From: Solimonas sp. | GTDB lineage: Bacteria; Pseudomonadota; Gammaproteobacteria; Nevskiales; Nevskiaceae | Length of the DNA stretch: 64,000 nucleotides | Reading direction: 5' to 3' | NCBI GenBank assembly: GCA_030149365.1 | Contig: JASBRP010000037.1 | Span: forward strand, 30,727 to 94,726 | In this document: positions 20,501 to 29,158 of the stretch, piece after piece | How the letters are laid out: every line of letters starts with the position of its first letter | Position numbering within the stretch: the stretch's first letter is position 1 | The notes under the pieces: generated by a model | Database searches by the model: none | Told to the model about the DNA's origin: nothing | Seen by the model: the letters and a program-made list of their open reading frames with translations, nothing else | Program-made: the position numbers and the translations under genes

Positions 20501-20533
20501 TTTATATAAATAAGATATTTTTATTTATATAAA
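20501..20533. repeat. Perfect 13-bp all-A/T inverted repeat
   Basis: TTTATATAAATAA (20501-20513) and its exact reverse complement (20521-20533) flank a 7-base loop. It is almost pure A/T within a GC-rich genome and lies between convergent genes, 1 base before the stop of the SDR gene. Confidence 0.85.
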
Positions 20534-20534
20534 A

Positions 20535-21335
20535 TCAATACCCGGCCAGCTTGGCCACGACCCGGCGGGTGATGGCCCCTGGGGTCAGCCGGATCGCCAG
20601 CGCCATCAGCCTGGCCTGCAGGCCGACCACCCAGTGGGTGCGCCCCAGACGGCGGGCGGCCCGCCAGACGGTCTCGGCCACGTCCTGCGGCGTCAGCCGC
20701 ACGCCCATGGAATCCAGGCTCTGGGCACTGCCGGCGCCCACGGCGTCGATCATCGCGGTACGCACGAACAGCGGCCAGATATCCATCACCGCGATGCCCA
20801 GCGGCTTCCACTCCACCTGCAATGCCTCGGTCAGGCCGCGCACCGCGAACTTGGTGGCGGAATACACCGCCAGCGACGGCGCCCCGTAGATCGCCGAGGC
20901 CGAGGCCATGTTGATCAGGCGGGCGCCCGGGGTCTGCTGCAGGTAGGGCAGCGCGGCGTGGGCGCCGTTGATGACGCCCTTGAAGTTCACGTCGACCATG
21001 GCGTGCTGCTTCTCCAGCGCAATCTCGCCGAAGTGGCCACTGGCCAGGATGCCGGCATTGTTCAGCAGCACGTCGAGTCGCCCGCCGCTGGCCGCCGTGA
21101 AGGCCGCCAGCGTGTCGCGCCAGCCCTGCGGGTCGGTGACGTCAAGCCTCGCCGCCCAGCCCTGGGCGCCGAAGCGCGCCGCCAGCGCCTGGGCGCCGGC
21201 CTCGTCGATGTCGCAGACGCCGACGAACCAGCCCTCGCGGGCAAAGCGCTCGGCGCAGGCCCGGCCGATGCCGGCAGCGGCGCCGGTGACGAGAATGGCG
21301 GGGCGCGCCGTCGAGGGCTCAACTAGGGGTGCCAT
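20535..21335 (-). CDS. Short-chain dehydrogenase/reductase
   Basis: 266 residues. Rossmann nucleotide-binding motif TGAAAGIGRACAE (about residue 17), NNAGILASG, the catalytic Ser region INMASASA and YSATKFA (Tyr-Lys). It oxidises or reduces a hydroxyl/carbonyl with NAD(P)(H); the substrate cannot be told. A second SDR lies at 22448-23263 with an esterase between, suggesting a lipid, sterol or other hydrophobic-compound function. The start is ATG 21333-21335. Confidence 0.9.
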   Translation of the reverse strand: MAPLVEPSTARPAILVTGAAAGIGRACAERFAREGWFVGVCDIDEAGAQALAARFGAQGWAARLDVTDPQGWRDTLAAFTAASGGRLDVLLNNAGILASGHFGEIALEKQHAMVDVNFKGVINGAHAALPYLQQTPGARLINMASASAIYGAPSLAVYSATKFAVRGLTEALQVEWKPLGIAVMDIWPLFVRTAMIDAVGAGSAQSLDSMGVRLTPQDVAETVWRAARRLGRTHWVVGLQARLMALAIRLTPGAITRRVVAKLAGY

Positions 21336-21517
21336 TAGTCTTTACCTTTCGTCATTTAGGCTGCCGAGCATGAGGCCCCGCAGGTTCCGTGGCGCCATCC
21401 TTGGCGGGACCTGGGCTGGCCCATTTCACCCCGGCCCATGTCTGGCTTAACGCAAAGCGACATCGAGTCGCTTCGCGCCGTGGCCAAACATTCCATGGCC
21501 GGGCGTTCAATGACGCA

Positions 21518-21540
21518 GGCGATGCCATTTAGGCATCGCC
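21518..21540. repeat. REP-like hairpin, copy 1
   Basis: GGCGATGCC, loop ATTTA, GGCATCGCC: a perfect 9-bp stem. Outer TGACGC (511-516 of the 21-kb block) and GCGTCA (546-551) extend it imperfectly. The reverse complement matches the hairpin at 25085-25107 with only one loop difference and one compensated base pair. Confidence 0.75.
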
Positions 21541-21548
21541 AAAGCGCG

Positions 21549-22448
21549 TCATCTCACCCAACGCTCTTTCAACCAGCCCGCGATGCCCGCCAGCGATTCG
21601 TCCGCCGCGCGCAGCAGGCCCGCGTGGACCTGGAACACGTGCCACATGCCGTCCCAGCGCCGGAACTCCACCTCGACACCGGCCGCCTCGGCGGCTTCGG
21701 CCAGGCTCTCGGCGTCGGAGCGCAGGATCTCGTTGCTGCCGACCTCGATGCGCAGCGGCGGCAGGCCGGAGAGGTCCGCCGCCAGCAGTTGCACCCGCGG
21801 ATCGTCCTCCGCGATGTCGCCCCGGAACTCGGCCGCGCTGAGGCGCGCCCAGGCTGGCGTCAGCATGGGATCGCTCGCCCCCACGCCGCCGATGCTCTCG
21901 CTGTCCAGGCGGGTGTCGGTCCAGGGCGACAGCAACACCGCCGAGGCCGGCAGCGGCAGACCGTTGTCGCGCAGCGCCAACAGCAGCGACAGCGTCAGGT
22001 GTCCACCGGCGGAATCACCCGCCACGGCGATGCGCTGCGGCGCCACGCCGTGGTCCAGCAGGGCGCGGTAGGCGGCCAGCGCGTCCTGCAACTGGGCCGG
22101 GTAGGGATGCTCCGGCGACAGGCGATACTCCGGCAGGTAGACCGTGGCGCCGGTAAGCCGTGCCAGGCGTCCGCTGATGGCGCGGTGCGTGCGCGGCGAG
22201 CCCATGAAGTAGCCGCCGCCGTGCAGGTACAGCAGCACGTTGCGGTTCAGCGGCCCGGGGGCGCGCACGCGCTCGGCCGGTCGGCCGCCCAGGGTGGTGG
22301 ACTCGTAGCGGCAGTCGCGCGGGGCGAGATTGGCCTGGGAGGCCAGCTCCAGCCAGCGCCGGCGCAGGCCGATCGGCAGGCGCGGATTGAAGGCCGGCTT
22401 GATGGCGCGGCGCAGCACCTGCGGCAGCACCCGCTGCATCGGGCCCAT
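21549..22448 (-). CDS. Alpha/beta hydrolase, hormone-sensitive-lipase-type esterase
   Basis: 299 residues. The oxyanion motif HGGGYFMGS (about residue 75) and nucleophile motif GDSAGGHL (about residue 145) define the HSL/acetyl-esterase family. The catalytic Asp and His are probably in GVEVEFRRWDGMWHVF. It hydrolyses short- to medium-chain esters in the cytoplasm. The ATG at 22446-22448 overlaps the TGA of the upstream SDR (TGATG), so the two are co-translated. Confidence 0.9.
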   Translation of the reverse strand: MGPMQRVLPQVLRRAIKPAFNPRLPIGLRRRWLELASQANLAPRDCRYESTTLGGRPAERVRAPGPLNRNVLLYLHGGGYFMGSPRTHRAISGRLARLTGATVYLPEYRLSPEHPYPAQLQDALAAYRALLDHGVAPQRIAVAGDSAGGHLTLSLLLALRDNGLPLPASAVLLSPWTDTRLDSESIGGVGASDPMLTPAWARLSAAEFRGDIAEDDPRVQLLAADLSGLPPLRIEVGSNEILRSDAESLAEAAEAAGVEVEFRRWDGMWHVFQVHAGLLRAADESLAGIAGWLKERWVR

Positions 22449-23263
22449 CAGACCTTGCCCTTCATGAAGCGCGCGATCAGCGGCTGGTAACCGATACCCA
22501 GCAGGCGGGCCAGGCCACCGATCACCACCGCGTCGCCGCCCACCAGGATGCGCGGATTGTCGGCCCGGATGCCCTTGACGATGATCGCGGCGGCCTGCTC
22601 GGGCGTGGTGCGGGCCAGCTTCTCGAACTCGCTACCGAGGTCGCGCTCCTTGTTGGACTCGCCCTTGCGGGCGGTGCGCGCGATGTTGGTGCGGATGCCG
22701 CCGGGGTGCACGCAGCTGACCTGCACCGGGTGGCCCTGCATCATCAGCTCCAGGCGCAGGCACTCGGTATAGCCGCGCACGCCGAACTTGGCGGCGTTGT
22801 AGGCGCTGTTGCCCGGCGCGGCGATCAGGCCGAAGACGCTGGAGACGTTCACCAGATGACCCTCGCCGGACTCGATCAGCTGCGGCAGGAAGGCCTGCGA
22901 GCCGTAGGTGACGCCCCAGAAGTTGATGCCCATCAGCCATTCGAAATCGGCCCAGGAGGTCTCGGATGCCAGGGCCGCCACGGCGACGCCGGCATTGTTG
23001 ATCACCAGGTTGGCGTTGCCGAAGTCACGCTTCACCTCCTCGGCATGGGCGTAGACCGCCTCGCGCTTCGACACGTCCAGCACATAGCCCCGCGCCTCCA
23101 CGCCGATCGCCTCGCAGGCGGCGACGCTGCCGCGCAGGCCGGTCTGGCTGACGTCGGACAGGGCCAGGCGGCAGCCGGCGCGGCCCAGTTCCAGCGCCAG
23201 GGCGCGGCCGATGCCGCTGCCCGCGCCGGTGATGACGGCGACCTTTCCTTTCAAATGTTTCAT
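22448..23263 (-). CDS. Short-chain dehydrogenase/reductase
   Basis: 271 residues with TGAGSGIGRALAL (about residue 13), NNAGVAVAA, VNVSSVFG and YNAAKFGVRGY (Tyr-Lys catalytic pair). Classical SDR using NAD(P)(H). Its stop overlaps the esterase start. The pair SDR plus HSL-type esterase recurs in gene sets for ester, steroid or Baeyer-Villiger catabolism, but no monooxygenase is visible here. Confidence 0.9.
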   Translation of the reverse strand: MKHLKGKVAVITGAGSGIGRALALELGRAGCRLALSDVSQTGLRGSVAACEAIGVEARGYVLDVSKREAVYAHAEEVKRDFGNANLVINNAGVAVAALASETSWADFEWLMGINFWGVTYGSQAFLPQLIESGEGHLVNVSSVFGLIAAPGNSAYNAAKFGVRGYTECLRLELMMQGHPVQVSCVHPGGIRTNIARTARKGESNKERDLGSEFEKLARTTPEQAAAIIVKGIRADNPRILVGGDAVVIGGLARLLGIGYQPLIARFMKGKV

Positions 23264-23427
23264 TTTTCTGCCGCTCCCTGAAATTTGGCGCCGATCTTGG
23301 CACGGTTTCAGCGTCCGAGCCTGGGCCGGCCGCCGTCGCCCGGTGTCATTCCGGCAAACCTTGACCCAGTGCCGGGTCTGCTAAGATTCGCCGCCCTTTT
23401 TTCCTTTAACGACGGTTGGAACCAGCA

Positions 23428-23592
23428 ATGCGCAAGTGGCGCTGTCTGATTTGTGATTTCGAATACGACGAGGCCAAGGGTCTCCCGGAAGAGGGCATTG
23501 CCCCGGGCACGCGCTGGGAAGACATCCCGGACAGCTGGACCTGCCCGGATTGCGGCGCCTCCAAGGCTGATTTCGACATGGTCCCGGCGTGA
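23428..23592 (+). CDS. rubA: Rubredoxin
   Basis: A 54-residue protein, [20 protein letters not shown] at its start, with the two CxxC pairs CLIC and CPDC that hold the single iron. Spacing and the [26 protein letters not shown] core match single-domain rubredoxins that carry electrons to alkane hydroxylases and other acceptors. Its TGA overlaps the GTG start of the reductase gene as GTGA. No alkB-type hydroxylase is visible in the window. Confidence 0.93.
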   Translation: MRKWRCLICDFEYDEAKGLPEEGIAPGTRWEDIPDSWTCPDCGASKADFDMVPA

Positions 23593-24740
23593 GCGCCCCG
23601 CTCACGATCCTCGGCAGCGGACACGCCGGCATCACGCTGGCCCGCGACCTGCGAAAGCTGGCTCCTGACCTGCCCCTGCGGCTGATTACGCGCGAGGACG
23701 GTCACTATTACTACAAGCCCGACCTGTCCAAGGCCTTCGCGGCCGGCAAGGATGCGGACGGCCTGATCAAGAATCCGCTGGAGCAGCTCGTCGAGCAGCT
23801 CAAGGCGGAGGTCCTGGTGCGCAAGGACGTCACCGCCATCGACCCCGCGGCGCACGCCGTGCAGGTGGACGGCGAGTGGCTGCCCTACTCCAAGCTGGTG
23901 CTGGCCACCGGCGCCGACGTGGTGCGCCTGCCGATCGCCGGCGATGCCGCCGCCGAGGTGCTGTCGGTCAACGACCGCGAGGACTACGGCCGCTTCCGCA
24001 GCCTGCTCAAGCCGGGCGCCAGCGTGCTGATCATCGGCGCCGGCCTGATCGGCTGCGAGTTCGCCAACGACCTCGCCGCCAGCGGCCATGCCGTGCGCGT
24101 GGTCGATATCGCCGCCTGGCCGCTCAGCCGCCTGCTGCCGGAGGCCCAGGGCCGCGCGCTGCAGGAGGGCCTGGGCAAGCTCGGCGTGACCTGGCAGCTC
24201 GGCGCCAGCGTCGCCAGCCTGGACCGCGTCGGCGGTTCGGTCGAGGCGCGCTTCAGCGACGACAGCCGCGCCACGGTGGACGTGGTGCTGTCGGCCGTGG
24301 GCCTGCGCCCGCGTACCCGACTGGCCGCGGACGCCGGCATCGCCTGCAAGGCCGGCATCGTGGTGGACGACCACCTGCAGACCTCGGCGGCGGACGTCTA
24401 CGCCCTGGGCGACTGCATCGAGGTCAATGGTCGCCTGCTGCCCTACATCCTGCCGATCGCCAACGCCTCGCGCGCCCTGGCGGCCACCCTGGCCGGCACG
24501 CCCACCAAGGCCAAGTTCCCGGCCATGCCGGTGATCGTGAAGACCCCGGCCTGCCCGACCCTGGTCAATCCCCCGCCGCCGGTCGCCGGCAGCTGGGAAG
24601 TGACCGGCACCGCCCCGGATCTCGAAGCGGTCTACAAGGACGAGAGCGGCAAGCCGCTGGGCTTCGCCCTGACCGGCGCGGCCACGTCCAAGCGCAGCCA
24701 GTACGTACCCCTGATGCCGGCCATCCACGAGCCGGCCTGA
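23589..24740 (+). CDS. rubB: Rubredoxin-NAD(+) reductase
   Basis: 383 residues from GTG 23589. The FAD-binding motif [13 protein letters not shown] is at the N-terminus, the NAD-binding motif [13 protein letters not shown] lies mid-protein, and [12 protein letters not shown] is the second FAD motif. It passes electrons from NADH to rubredoxin. The start codon overlaps the rubredoxin stop, giving a tightly coupled pair. The C-terminal domain ([22 protein letters not shown]) is typical of the AlkT/RubB group. Confidence 0.92.
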   Translation: MSAPLTILGSGHAGITLARDLRKLAPDLPLRLITREDGHYYYKPDLSKAFAAGKDADGLIKNPLEQLVEQLKAEVLVRKDVTAIDPAAHAVQVDGEWLPYSKLVLATGADVVRLPIAGDAAAEVLSVNDREDYGRFRSLLKPGASVLIIGAGLIGCEFANDLAASGHAVRVVDIAAWPLSRLLPEAQGRALQEGLGKLGVTWQLGASVASLDRVGGSVEARFSDDSRATVDVVLSAVGLRPRTRLAADAGIACKAGIVVDDHLQTSAADVYALGDCIEVNGRLLPYILPIANASRALAATLAGTPTKAKFPAMPVIVKTPACPTLVNPPPPVAGSWEVTGTAPDLEAVYKDESGKPLGFALTGAATSKRSQYVPLMPAIHEPA

Positions 24741-24764
24741 CAGAAAAACCCGAAGGATTGCCCG

Positions 24765-25076
24765 ATGTCCCAGTTCGACCAGGTCAGCGTTCTCAAGAAA
24801 GCCAACGTCTATTTCGACGGCAAGTGCGTCAGCCACACGGTGCTGCTCGCCGACGGCACCCGCAAGTCGGTGGGCGTGATCCTGCCCGCGACCCTGTACT
24901 TCGGCACCGCCGCCCCCGAGATCATGGAGCTGATCGACGGCCGCTGCCGCGTGCGCCTGAAGGGCGAGGCCGACTGGAAGGACTACGCCGGCGGCCAGTC
25001 CTTCTCGGTACCGGGTGACAGCGGCTTCGATATCGAGGCGCTGGAGCCGGTGCACTACGTGTGTCATTTCGGTTGA
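24765..25076 (+). CDS. ppnP: Pyrimidine/purine nucleoside phosphorylase (DUF1255)
   Basis: 103 residues, a single cupin-like beta barrel. It shows the family pattern [45 protein letters not shown] and [12 protein letters not shown]. PpnP phosphorolyses a wide range of nucleosides in salvage. It is 24 bases after the rubredoxin reductase stop and probably part of the same transcript. Confidence 0.93.
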   Translation: MSQFDQVSVLKKANVYFDGKCVSHTVLLADGTRKSVGVILPATLYFGTAAPEIMELIDGRCRVRLKGEADWKDYAGGQSFSVPGDSGFDIEALEPVHYVCHFG

Positions 25077-25084
25077 GGCAAGCA

Positions 25085-25107
25085 GGCAATGCCTGAATGG
25101 CATTGCC
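25085..25107. repeat. REP-like hairpin, copy 2
   Basis: GGCAATGCC, loop TGAAT, GGCATTGCC: a perfect 9-bp stem 8 bases after the ppnP stop. It is the same family as 21518-21540 in the opposite orientation, with an A-T pair replacing a G-C pair at the same stem position. Confidence 0.75.
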
Positions 25108-25172
25108 CGCATTGCCGAACGCCTGGCCATGGATGGCGCGCCTGAAGCAAGGGCCAGCCGCCCCTCACCCCA

Positions 25173-25200
25173 GCCCTCTCCCCGCAAGCGGGGAGAGGGC
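25173..25200. repeat. CCCTCTCCC-type intergenic hairpin
   Basis: GCCCTCTCCCCGC (25173-25185), AA, then its exact 13-base reverse complement. Preceded by CCCCTCACCCCA, it matches a very common dispersed intergenic palindrome of GC-rich proteobacteria. Confidence 0.8.
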
Positions 25201-25420
25201 GCTTGAGATGGCGGCTCACCCGAAAGAATGGCGTCCAGCGTCCTGGGCCTGTGATATTGAAGCACCCCCGGATCGGCCCAAGGCATTGATCCGGCCCGAA
25301 AAACCTCTTGCTGTAAACGGGTTGCGCTTCCGCTAAACTCGTCGCCCTGCCGCAAACGCCGGGCGACGATTCGGCGTGCGCATCGTCCAGTAGCTCAAAA
25401 AACGTACCTTGGGAGTGATC
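25201..25420. other. Leader region of the pnt operon, no gene recognised
   Basis: Together with the two hairpins this completes the 344-base gap between ppnP and pntAA. A GGGAG ribosome-binding site precedes the pntAA ATG at 25421. No riboswitch was recognised and no promoter is assigned. Confidence 0.4.
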
Positions 25421-26545
25421 ATGCCGGTCAAAATCGCCGTGCTGAAAGAGACCGCCGCACGCGAAAAGCGCGTGGCGATGGTGCCCGCCGTGGCCGAGAA
25501 GCTGGCCAAGCTGGGTTGCGAGATCCACATGCAGTCGGGCGCAGGCCTGGCCAGCAAGATCCCCGATACGGCGTTCAAGAACGTCAACTTCGCCGCCAAC
25601 CCGCAGGGCCTGGTGTCGGACGCCGATATCGTGGTGTCCGTGCAGCCGCCGACGGCCGACATCGTCAACGCGATGAAGGACGGCAGCATCCTGCTCTCCT
25701 TCGTCTACGCGCACCGCGAGCCGGAGCTGACCAAGCTGCTGCGCGACAAGAAGATCACCAGCTTCGCGATGGAACTGGTGCCGCGCATCACCCGCGCCCA
25801 GTCGATGGACGCGCTGTCCTCGCAGGCCGCGCTGGCCGGCTACTACGGCGCGCTGCTCGGCGCCACCAGCATCTCGCGCATGATGCCGATGACCACCTTC
25901 GCCACCGGCTCGATCCGCCCGGGCACCATCCTGGTGATGGGCGTGGGCGTCGCCGGCCTCTCGGCCATCGCCACCGCCCGCCGCATCGGCGCCAAGGTGG
26001 AAGGCTATGACGTGCGTCCGGAAGTGAAGGAGCAGGTCGAGTCGCTGGGCGCCAAGTTCATCGACACCGGCGTGGATGCCCGCGGCACCGGCGGCTACGC
26101 CCGCGAGCTGACGCAGGAAGAGAAGGACAAGATCGCCGCGGTCGTCACCAAGCACATCCAGTCGGCCGACATCATCATCACCACCGCCGCCATCCCGGGC
26201 CGCCCCTCGCCGAAGCTTATCAGCAAGGCGCAGGTCGACGGCATGAAGAACGGCGCGGTCATCATCGACCTCGCGGCGGAAGGCGGTGGCAACACCGAGT
26301 ACAGCCAGCCGGGCGAGAGCATCCAGGTCGGCCAGGTCACGATCAACGCGCCGCTCAACGTGCCGTCGTTGCTGGCCGAGCACGCGTCCGAGCTCTACGC
26401 CAAGAACCAGTACAACCTGATCGAGCTGTTCGTGAAGGACAAGGCGATCGCCATCGACTGGAACGACGAGGTGCTGGCCAAGACCGCGCTGACCCACGGC
26501 GGCGAGATCAAGAACGAAGCGGCCAAGAAGGCCGTGGAAGGCTAA
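25421..26545 (+). CDS. pntAA: NAD(P) transhydrogenase alpha subunit, part 1 (NAD-binding domain I)
   Basis: 374 residues. Alanine-dehydrogenase-like N-terminus (KIAVLKETAAREKRVAMVPA), the glycine-rich NAD site GVGVAGLSAIATARRIGAKV and the RQD-type region around FMxxxxSSQAA (here ALSSQAALAGY). It binds NAD(H) and sits on the cytoplasmic face. In this organism the alpha subunit is split: the membrane helices are in the next gene. The start at 25421 follows a GGGAG site; a start 12 bases upstream is less likely. Confidence 0.95.
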   Translation: MPVKIAVLKETAAREKRVAMVPAVAEKLAKLGCEIHMQSGAGLASKIPDTAFKNVNFAANPQGLVSDADIVVSVQPPTADIVNAMKDGSILLSFVYAHREPELTKLLRDKKITSFAMELVPRITRAQSMDALSSQAALAGYYGALLGATSISRMMPMTTFATGSIRPGTILVMGVGVAGLSAIATARRIGAKVEGYDVRPEVKEQVESLGAKFIDTGVDARGTGGYARELTQEEKDKIAAVVTKHIQSADIIITTAAIPGRPSPKLISKAQVDGMKNGAVIIDLAAEGGGNTEYSQPGESIQVGQVTINAPLNVPSLLAEHASELYAKNQYNLIELFVKDKAIAIDWNDEVLAKTALTHGGEIKNEAAKKAVEG

Positions 26546-26556
26546 GGGGAACAATC

Positions 26557-26874
26557 ATGGAACACGCAACCACCGTGCTGACGGGCTTCGTCGCCCTCTA
26601 CATCTTCATGCTCGCCGCGTTCACCGGCTACGAGATCATCGGCCGCGTGCCGTCGATCCTGCACACGCCGCTGATGTCGGGCTCCAACTTCGTCCACGGC
26701 ATCGTCGTGGTCGGCGCGATCTACGCCACGCTCAACGCCACCTCGGTGCTGGAGCAGGCCATCGGCTTCTTCGGCGTGCTGCTGGGCGCCGGTAACGCCG
26801 CCGGCGGCTACGTCGTGACCGAGCGCATGCTCGACATGTTCAAGTCCTCCGACAAGAAGCCGGCCGGCAAGTAA
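26557..26874 (+). CDS. pntAB: NAD(P) transhydrogenase alpha subunit, part 2 (membrane)
   Basis: 105 residues with three to four hydrophobic helices (FVALYIFMLAAFTGYEII, FVHGIVVVGAIYATL, IGFFGVLLGAGNAAGGYVVTERML). This is the membrane portion of the alpha subunit found as a separate protein in many proteobacteria. It forms part of the proton channel. It is 11 bases after pntAA and 16 bases before pntB. Confidence 0.94.
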   Translation: MEHATTVLTGFVALYIFMLAAFTGYEIIGRVPSILHTPLMSGSNFVHGIVVVGAIYATLNATSVLEQAIGFFGVLLGAGNAAGGYVVTERMLDMFKSSDKKPAGK

Positions 26875-26890
26875 AAGGGACGCCAGACCA

Positions 26891-28327
26891 ATGAATGCAC
26901 AACTCCTGATCGAAGTGAGCGCCCTGGCGGCCTCCTTCCTGTTCATCTACGGCCTCAAGCGCATGTCCTCGCCGGTCACGGCGCGTTCGGGCATCGTCGT
27001 CGCCGGCTACGGCATGCTGGTGGCGGTACTGGCCAGTTTCCTCTACACCTTCGGTGTCGCCGAGGCCGCCAAGCCGCACCTCACCACCAACGCCATCGTC
27101 GCCATCACCGCGCTGCTGATCGGCGTGGGCTGGGCCTGGTGGAGCGGCAAGAAGGTCGAGATGACCGCCATGCCGCAGATGGTCGCGCTCTATAACGGCA
27201 TGGGTGGTGGCTCCGCCGCCGCGATCGCCGCGATGGTGCTGCTGGCCACCCCGACCGAAGGCGCCAGCCACGGCTCGCTGCACTACCTGGTCACCGTGTT
27301 CGGCGGCCTGATCGGTGCGGTGTCGCTGTCCGGCTCGCTGATCGCCTGGGCCAAGCTCGACGGCCGCATCAACAAGACGCTGCGCATGACCGGCATCCAG
27401 GCCATCAACGGCACGATCATGCTGGCCACCCTCGGCATCGGCCTGTACATCGTGTTCGGCGCGGGCGGCCATGCCCCGGCCGGCGTCACCGTGGCCTTCT
27501 TCGCGCTGGCCCTGATCTTCGGCGTGATGATGACCATGCCCATCGGCGGCGCCGACATGCCGGTGGTGATCTCGCTGTACAACGCCTTCACCGGCCTGGC
27601 CGTGGGCCTGGAAGGCTACGTGCTCAACAACCCGGCGCTGATGATCGCCGGCATGGTGGTGGGCTCCGCCGGTACGCTGCTGACGCTGCTGATGGCCAAG
27701 GCCATGAACCGCTCGGTGAGCAACGTGATCTTCTCCAACTTCGGCGCCGCCGGCGACGAACAGCAGGGCGAGATCAAGGGCAGCATGAAGCCCGTGGACG
27801 CTGGCGATGCCGGCATCCAGATGCGCTACGCCTCCAAGGTCATCATCGCCCCGGGCTACGGCCTGGCCGTGGCCCAGGCGCAGCACAAGCTCTTCGAGTT
27901 CGTGAAGCTGCTGCAGGCGGCCGGCGTGGAAGTGAAGTTCGCCATCCACCCGGTGGCGGGCCGCATGCCCGGCCACATGAACGTGCTGCTCGCCGAAGCC
28001 GGCGTGCCGTACGACATCATCTACGACATGGAAGACATCAACGGCGAGTTCAAGGAAGCCGACTTCGCCATCGTCATCGGCGCCAACGACACCGTGAACC
28101 CGGCCGCCCGCACCAACAAGTCCTCGCCGATCTACGGCATGCCGATCCTCAACGTCGACCAGGCCAAGCAGGTCTTCGTCGTGAAGCGTGGCCAGGGCAA
28201 GGGCTACTCGGGCGTGGAGAACGAGCTGTTCTTCGCCGACAACACCAACCTGGTGTACGGCGACGCGCAGAAGGTCATGGTCGCCATGATCCAGGCCGTG
28301 AAGTCGCTGGATGGCGGCGGTCACTGA
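26891..28327 (+). CDS. pntB: NAD(P) transhydrogenase beta subunit
   Basis: 478 residues. An N-terminal membrane domain of eight to nine helices (residues 1-270) is followed by the cytoplasmic NADP-binding domain III (APGYGLAVAQAQHKLFEFVKLLQ, GRMPGHMNVLLAEAGVPYD, IGANDTVNPAAR, KRGQGKGYSGVENELF). It couples hydride transfer between NADH and NADP+ to proton entry, supplying NADPH. It is the last gene of the three-gene operon, closed by a terminator. Confidence 0.96.
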   Translation: MNAQLLIEVSALAASFLFIYGLKRMSSPVTARSGIVVAGYGMLVAVLASFLYTFGVAEAAKPHLTTNAIVAITALLIGVGWAWWSGKKVEMTAMPQMVALYNGMGGGSAAAIAAMVLLATPTEGASHGSLHYLVTVFGGLIGAVSLSGSLIAWAKLDGRINKTLRMTGIQAINGTIMLATLGIGLYIVFGAGGHAPAGVTVAFFALALIFGVMMTMPIGGADMPVVISLYNAFTGLAVGLEGYVLNNPALMIAGMVVGSAGTLLTLLMAKAMNRSVSNVIFSNFGAAGDEQQGEIKGSMKPVDAGDAGIQMRYASKVIIAPGYGLAVAQAQHKLFEFVKLLQAAGVEVKFAIHPVAGRMPGHMNVLLAEAGVPYDIIYDMEDINGEFKEADFAIVIGANDTVNPAARTNKSSPIYGMPILNVDQAKQVFVVKRGQGKGYSGVENELFFADNTNLVYGDAQKVMVAMIQAVKSLDGGGH

Positions 28328-28346
28328 GCGGTACCGCTGCATAACG

Positions 28347-28372
28347 AAAAGGCCGCCTTCTGGCGGCCTTTT
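28347..28372. terminator. Rho-independent terminator after pntB (bidirectional)
   Basis: AAAAGGCCGCC (28347-28357), loop TTCT, GGCGGCCTTTT: an 11-bp perfect stem with T tracts on both strands. It serves pntB and the convergent vapC. Confidence 0.9.
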
Positions 28373-28393
28373 CGTTTCCAACGTCGAGATCGA

Positions 28394-28795
28394 TCAGGCG
28401 ATCCAGTCTTCGAGGCGAAGACCGGCCACACGCTGGAATTCCCTGGTGTTGTTGGTGACCACCACCAATCCGCGCGAGCGCGCATGGCCCGCGATCATCT
28501 GATCGTATGGCCCGATCTGCGTGCCGGCCTTTTTCAGTTCCGCTCGTATCTGGGCGGTATGGGCCGCCGCCGCAGGATCGTAGTCCAGCACATCCAGGCG
28601 CGCGATGAAGCCCTCCACCTGCGCAAGGTTTCGCTGAGGTTGCGCAGACAGCTCCACGCCGTACAGCAGCTCCATCACGGTGACGGAACTGATACACATC
28701 TGCGAGTGATGAAGATTGAAGGCGGCCCGCACCGCGACCGGCTTTTCCCGGATGGTGGCGATGCAGAGATTGGTATCCAGCATGTAGCGCAGCAT
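28394..28795 (-). CDS. vapC: VapC-family PIN-domain toxin
   Basis: 133 residues, a PIN endoribonuclease. Acidic residues lie in YMLDTNLCIA (D near the N-terminus), VMELLYG and YDQMIAG, with the C-terminal VVTNNTREFQRV. LDTN plus TNNTREF is typical of VapC toxins that cut tRNA or rRNA. The ATG at 28793-28795 overlaps the TGA of the antitoxin gene (TGATG). An upstream in-frame extension lies inside vapB and is rejected. Confidence 0.92.
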   Translation of the reverse strand: MLRYMLDTNLCIATIREKPVAVRAAFNLHHSQMCISSVTVMELLYGVELSAQPQRNLAQVEGFIARLDVLDYDPAAAAHTAQIRAELKKAGTQIGPYDQMIAGHARSRGLVVVTNNTREFQRVAGLRLEDWIA

Positions 28796-29025
28796 CAGAA
28801 CGCCTCGCGCTCCTGGTCCGTGGGTTGTTCCCGCTCGGCCATAAAGTCGGCGCTGACACCCGTGCCATCGAACCAGCTGTCCCAAGCCTCTCCGGCGGGG
28901 GTGATGACGCGGGCGCGGCCGATGGCCACCACGTCCACTCGCTTCACGTCTTCCGGCAATGCCGCGGCCTTGGGCAAGCGGATGGCCTGACTGCGATTAC
29001 TTTTGAAGACTGCACCCTGTTCCAT
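28795..29025 (-). CDS. vapB: VapB-family antitoxin
   Basis: 76 residues from ATG 29025. The N-terminal AbrB/SpoVT swapped-hairpin motif AVFKSNRSQAIRLPKAAALPEDVKRVDVV binds DNA, and the acidic tail (SADFMAEREQPTDQEREAF) should clamp the toxin. This VapB type carries the Trp-rich WDSWFDG segment seen in its close family. It probably represses its own promoter. Confidence 0.9.
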   Translation of the reverse strand: MEQGAVFKSNRSQAIRLPKAAALPEDVKRVDVVAIGRARVITPAGEAWDSWFDGTGVSADFMAEREQPTDQEREAF

Positions 29026-29040
29026 TTGCCATGTCCACTT

Positions 29041-29094
29041 GGGATATACCACTTGATGATACGCGGACAGCAGGATATGTCAATGGGATATACC
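29041..29094. promoter_or_regulatory. Direct repeats upstream of vapBC, candidate operator
   Basis: GGGATATACC occurs at 29041-29050 and again at 29085-29094, 44 bases apart start to start. They lie immediately upstream of vapB and probably bind VapB or the VapBC complex. Confidence 0.6.
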
Positions 29095-29158
29095 TTGTGC
29101 CGCGGGTACGCGGGTCGAGCTGCCAGAGGTAGGGCCTTCAGCGAATGCAGGGTGCGAC

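Noticed and set aside
23406..25355. A 649-codon minus frame across rubredoxin, reductase and ppnP
   Set aside because: It covers three real plus-strand genes and two repeats; the translation is Arg/His-rich and motif-free.
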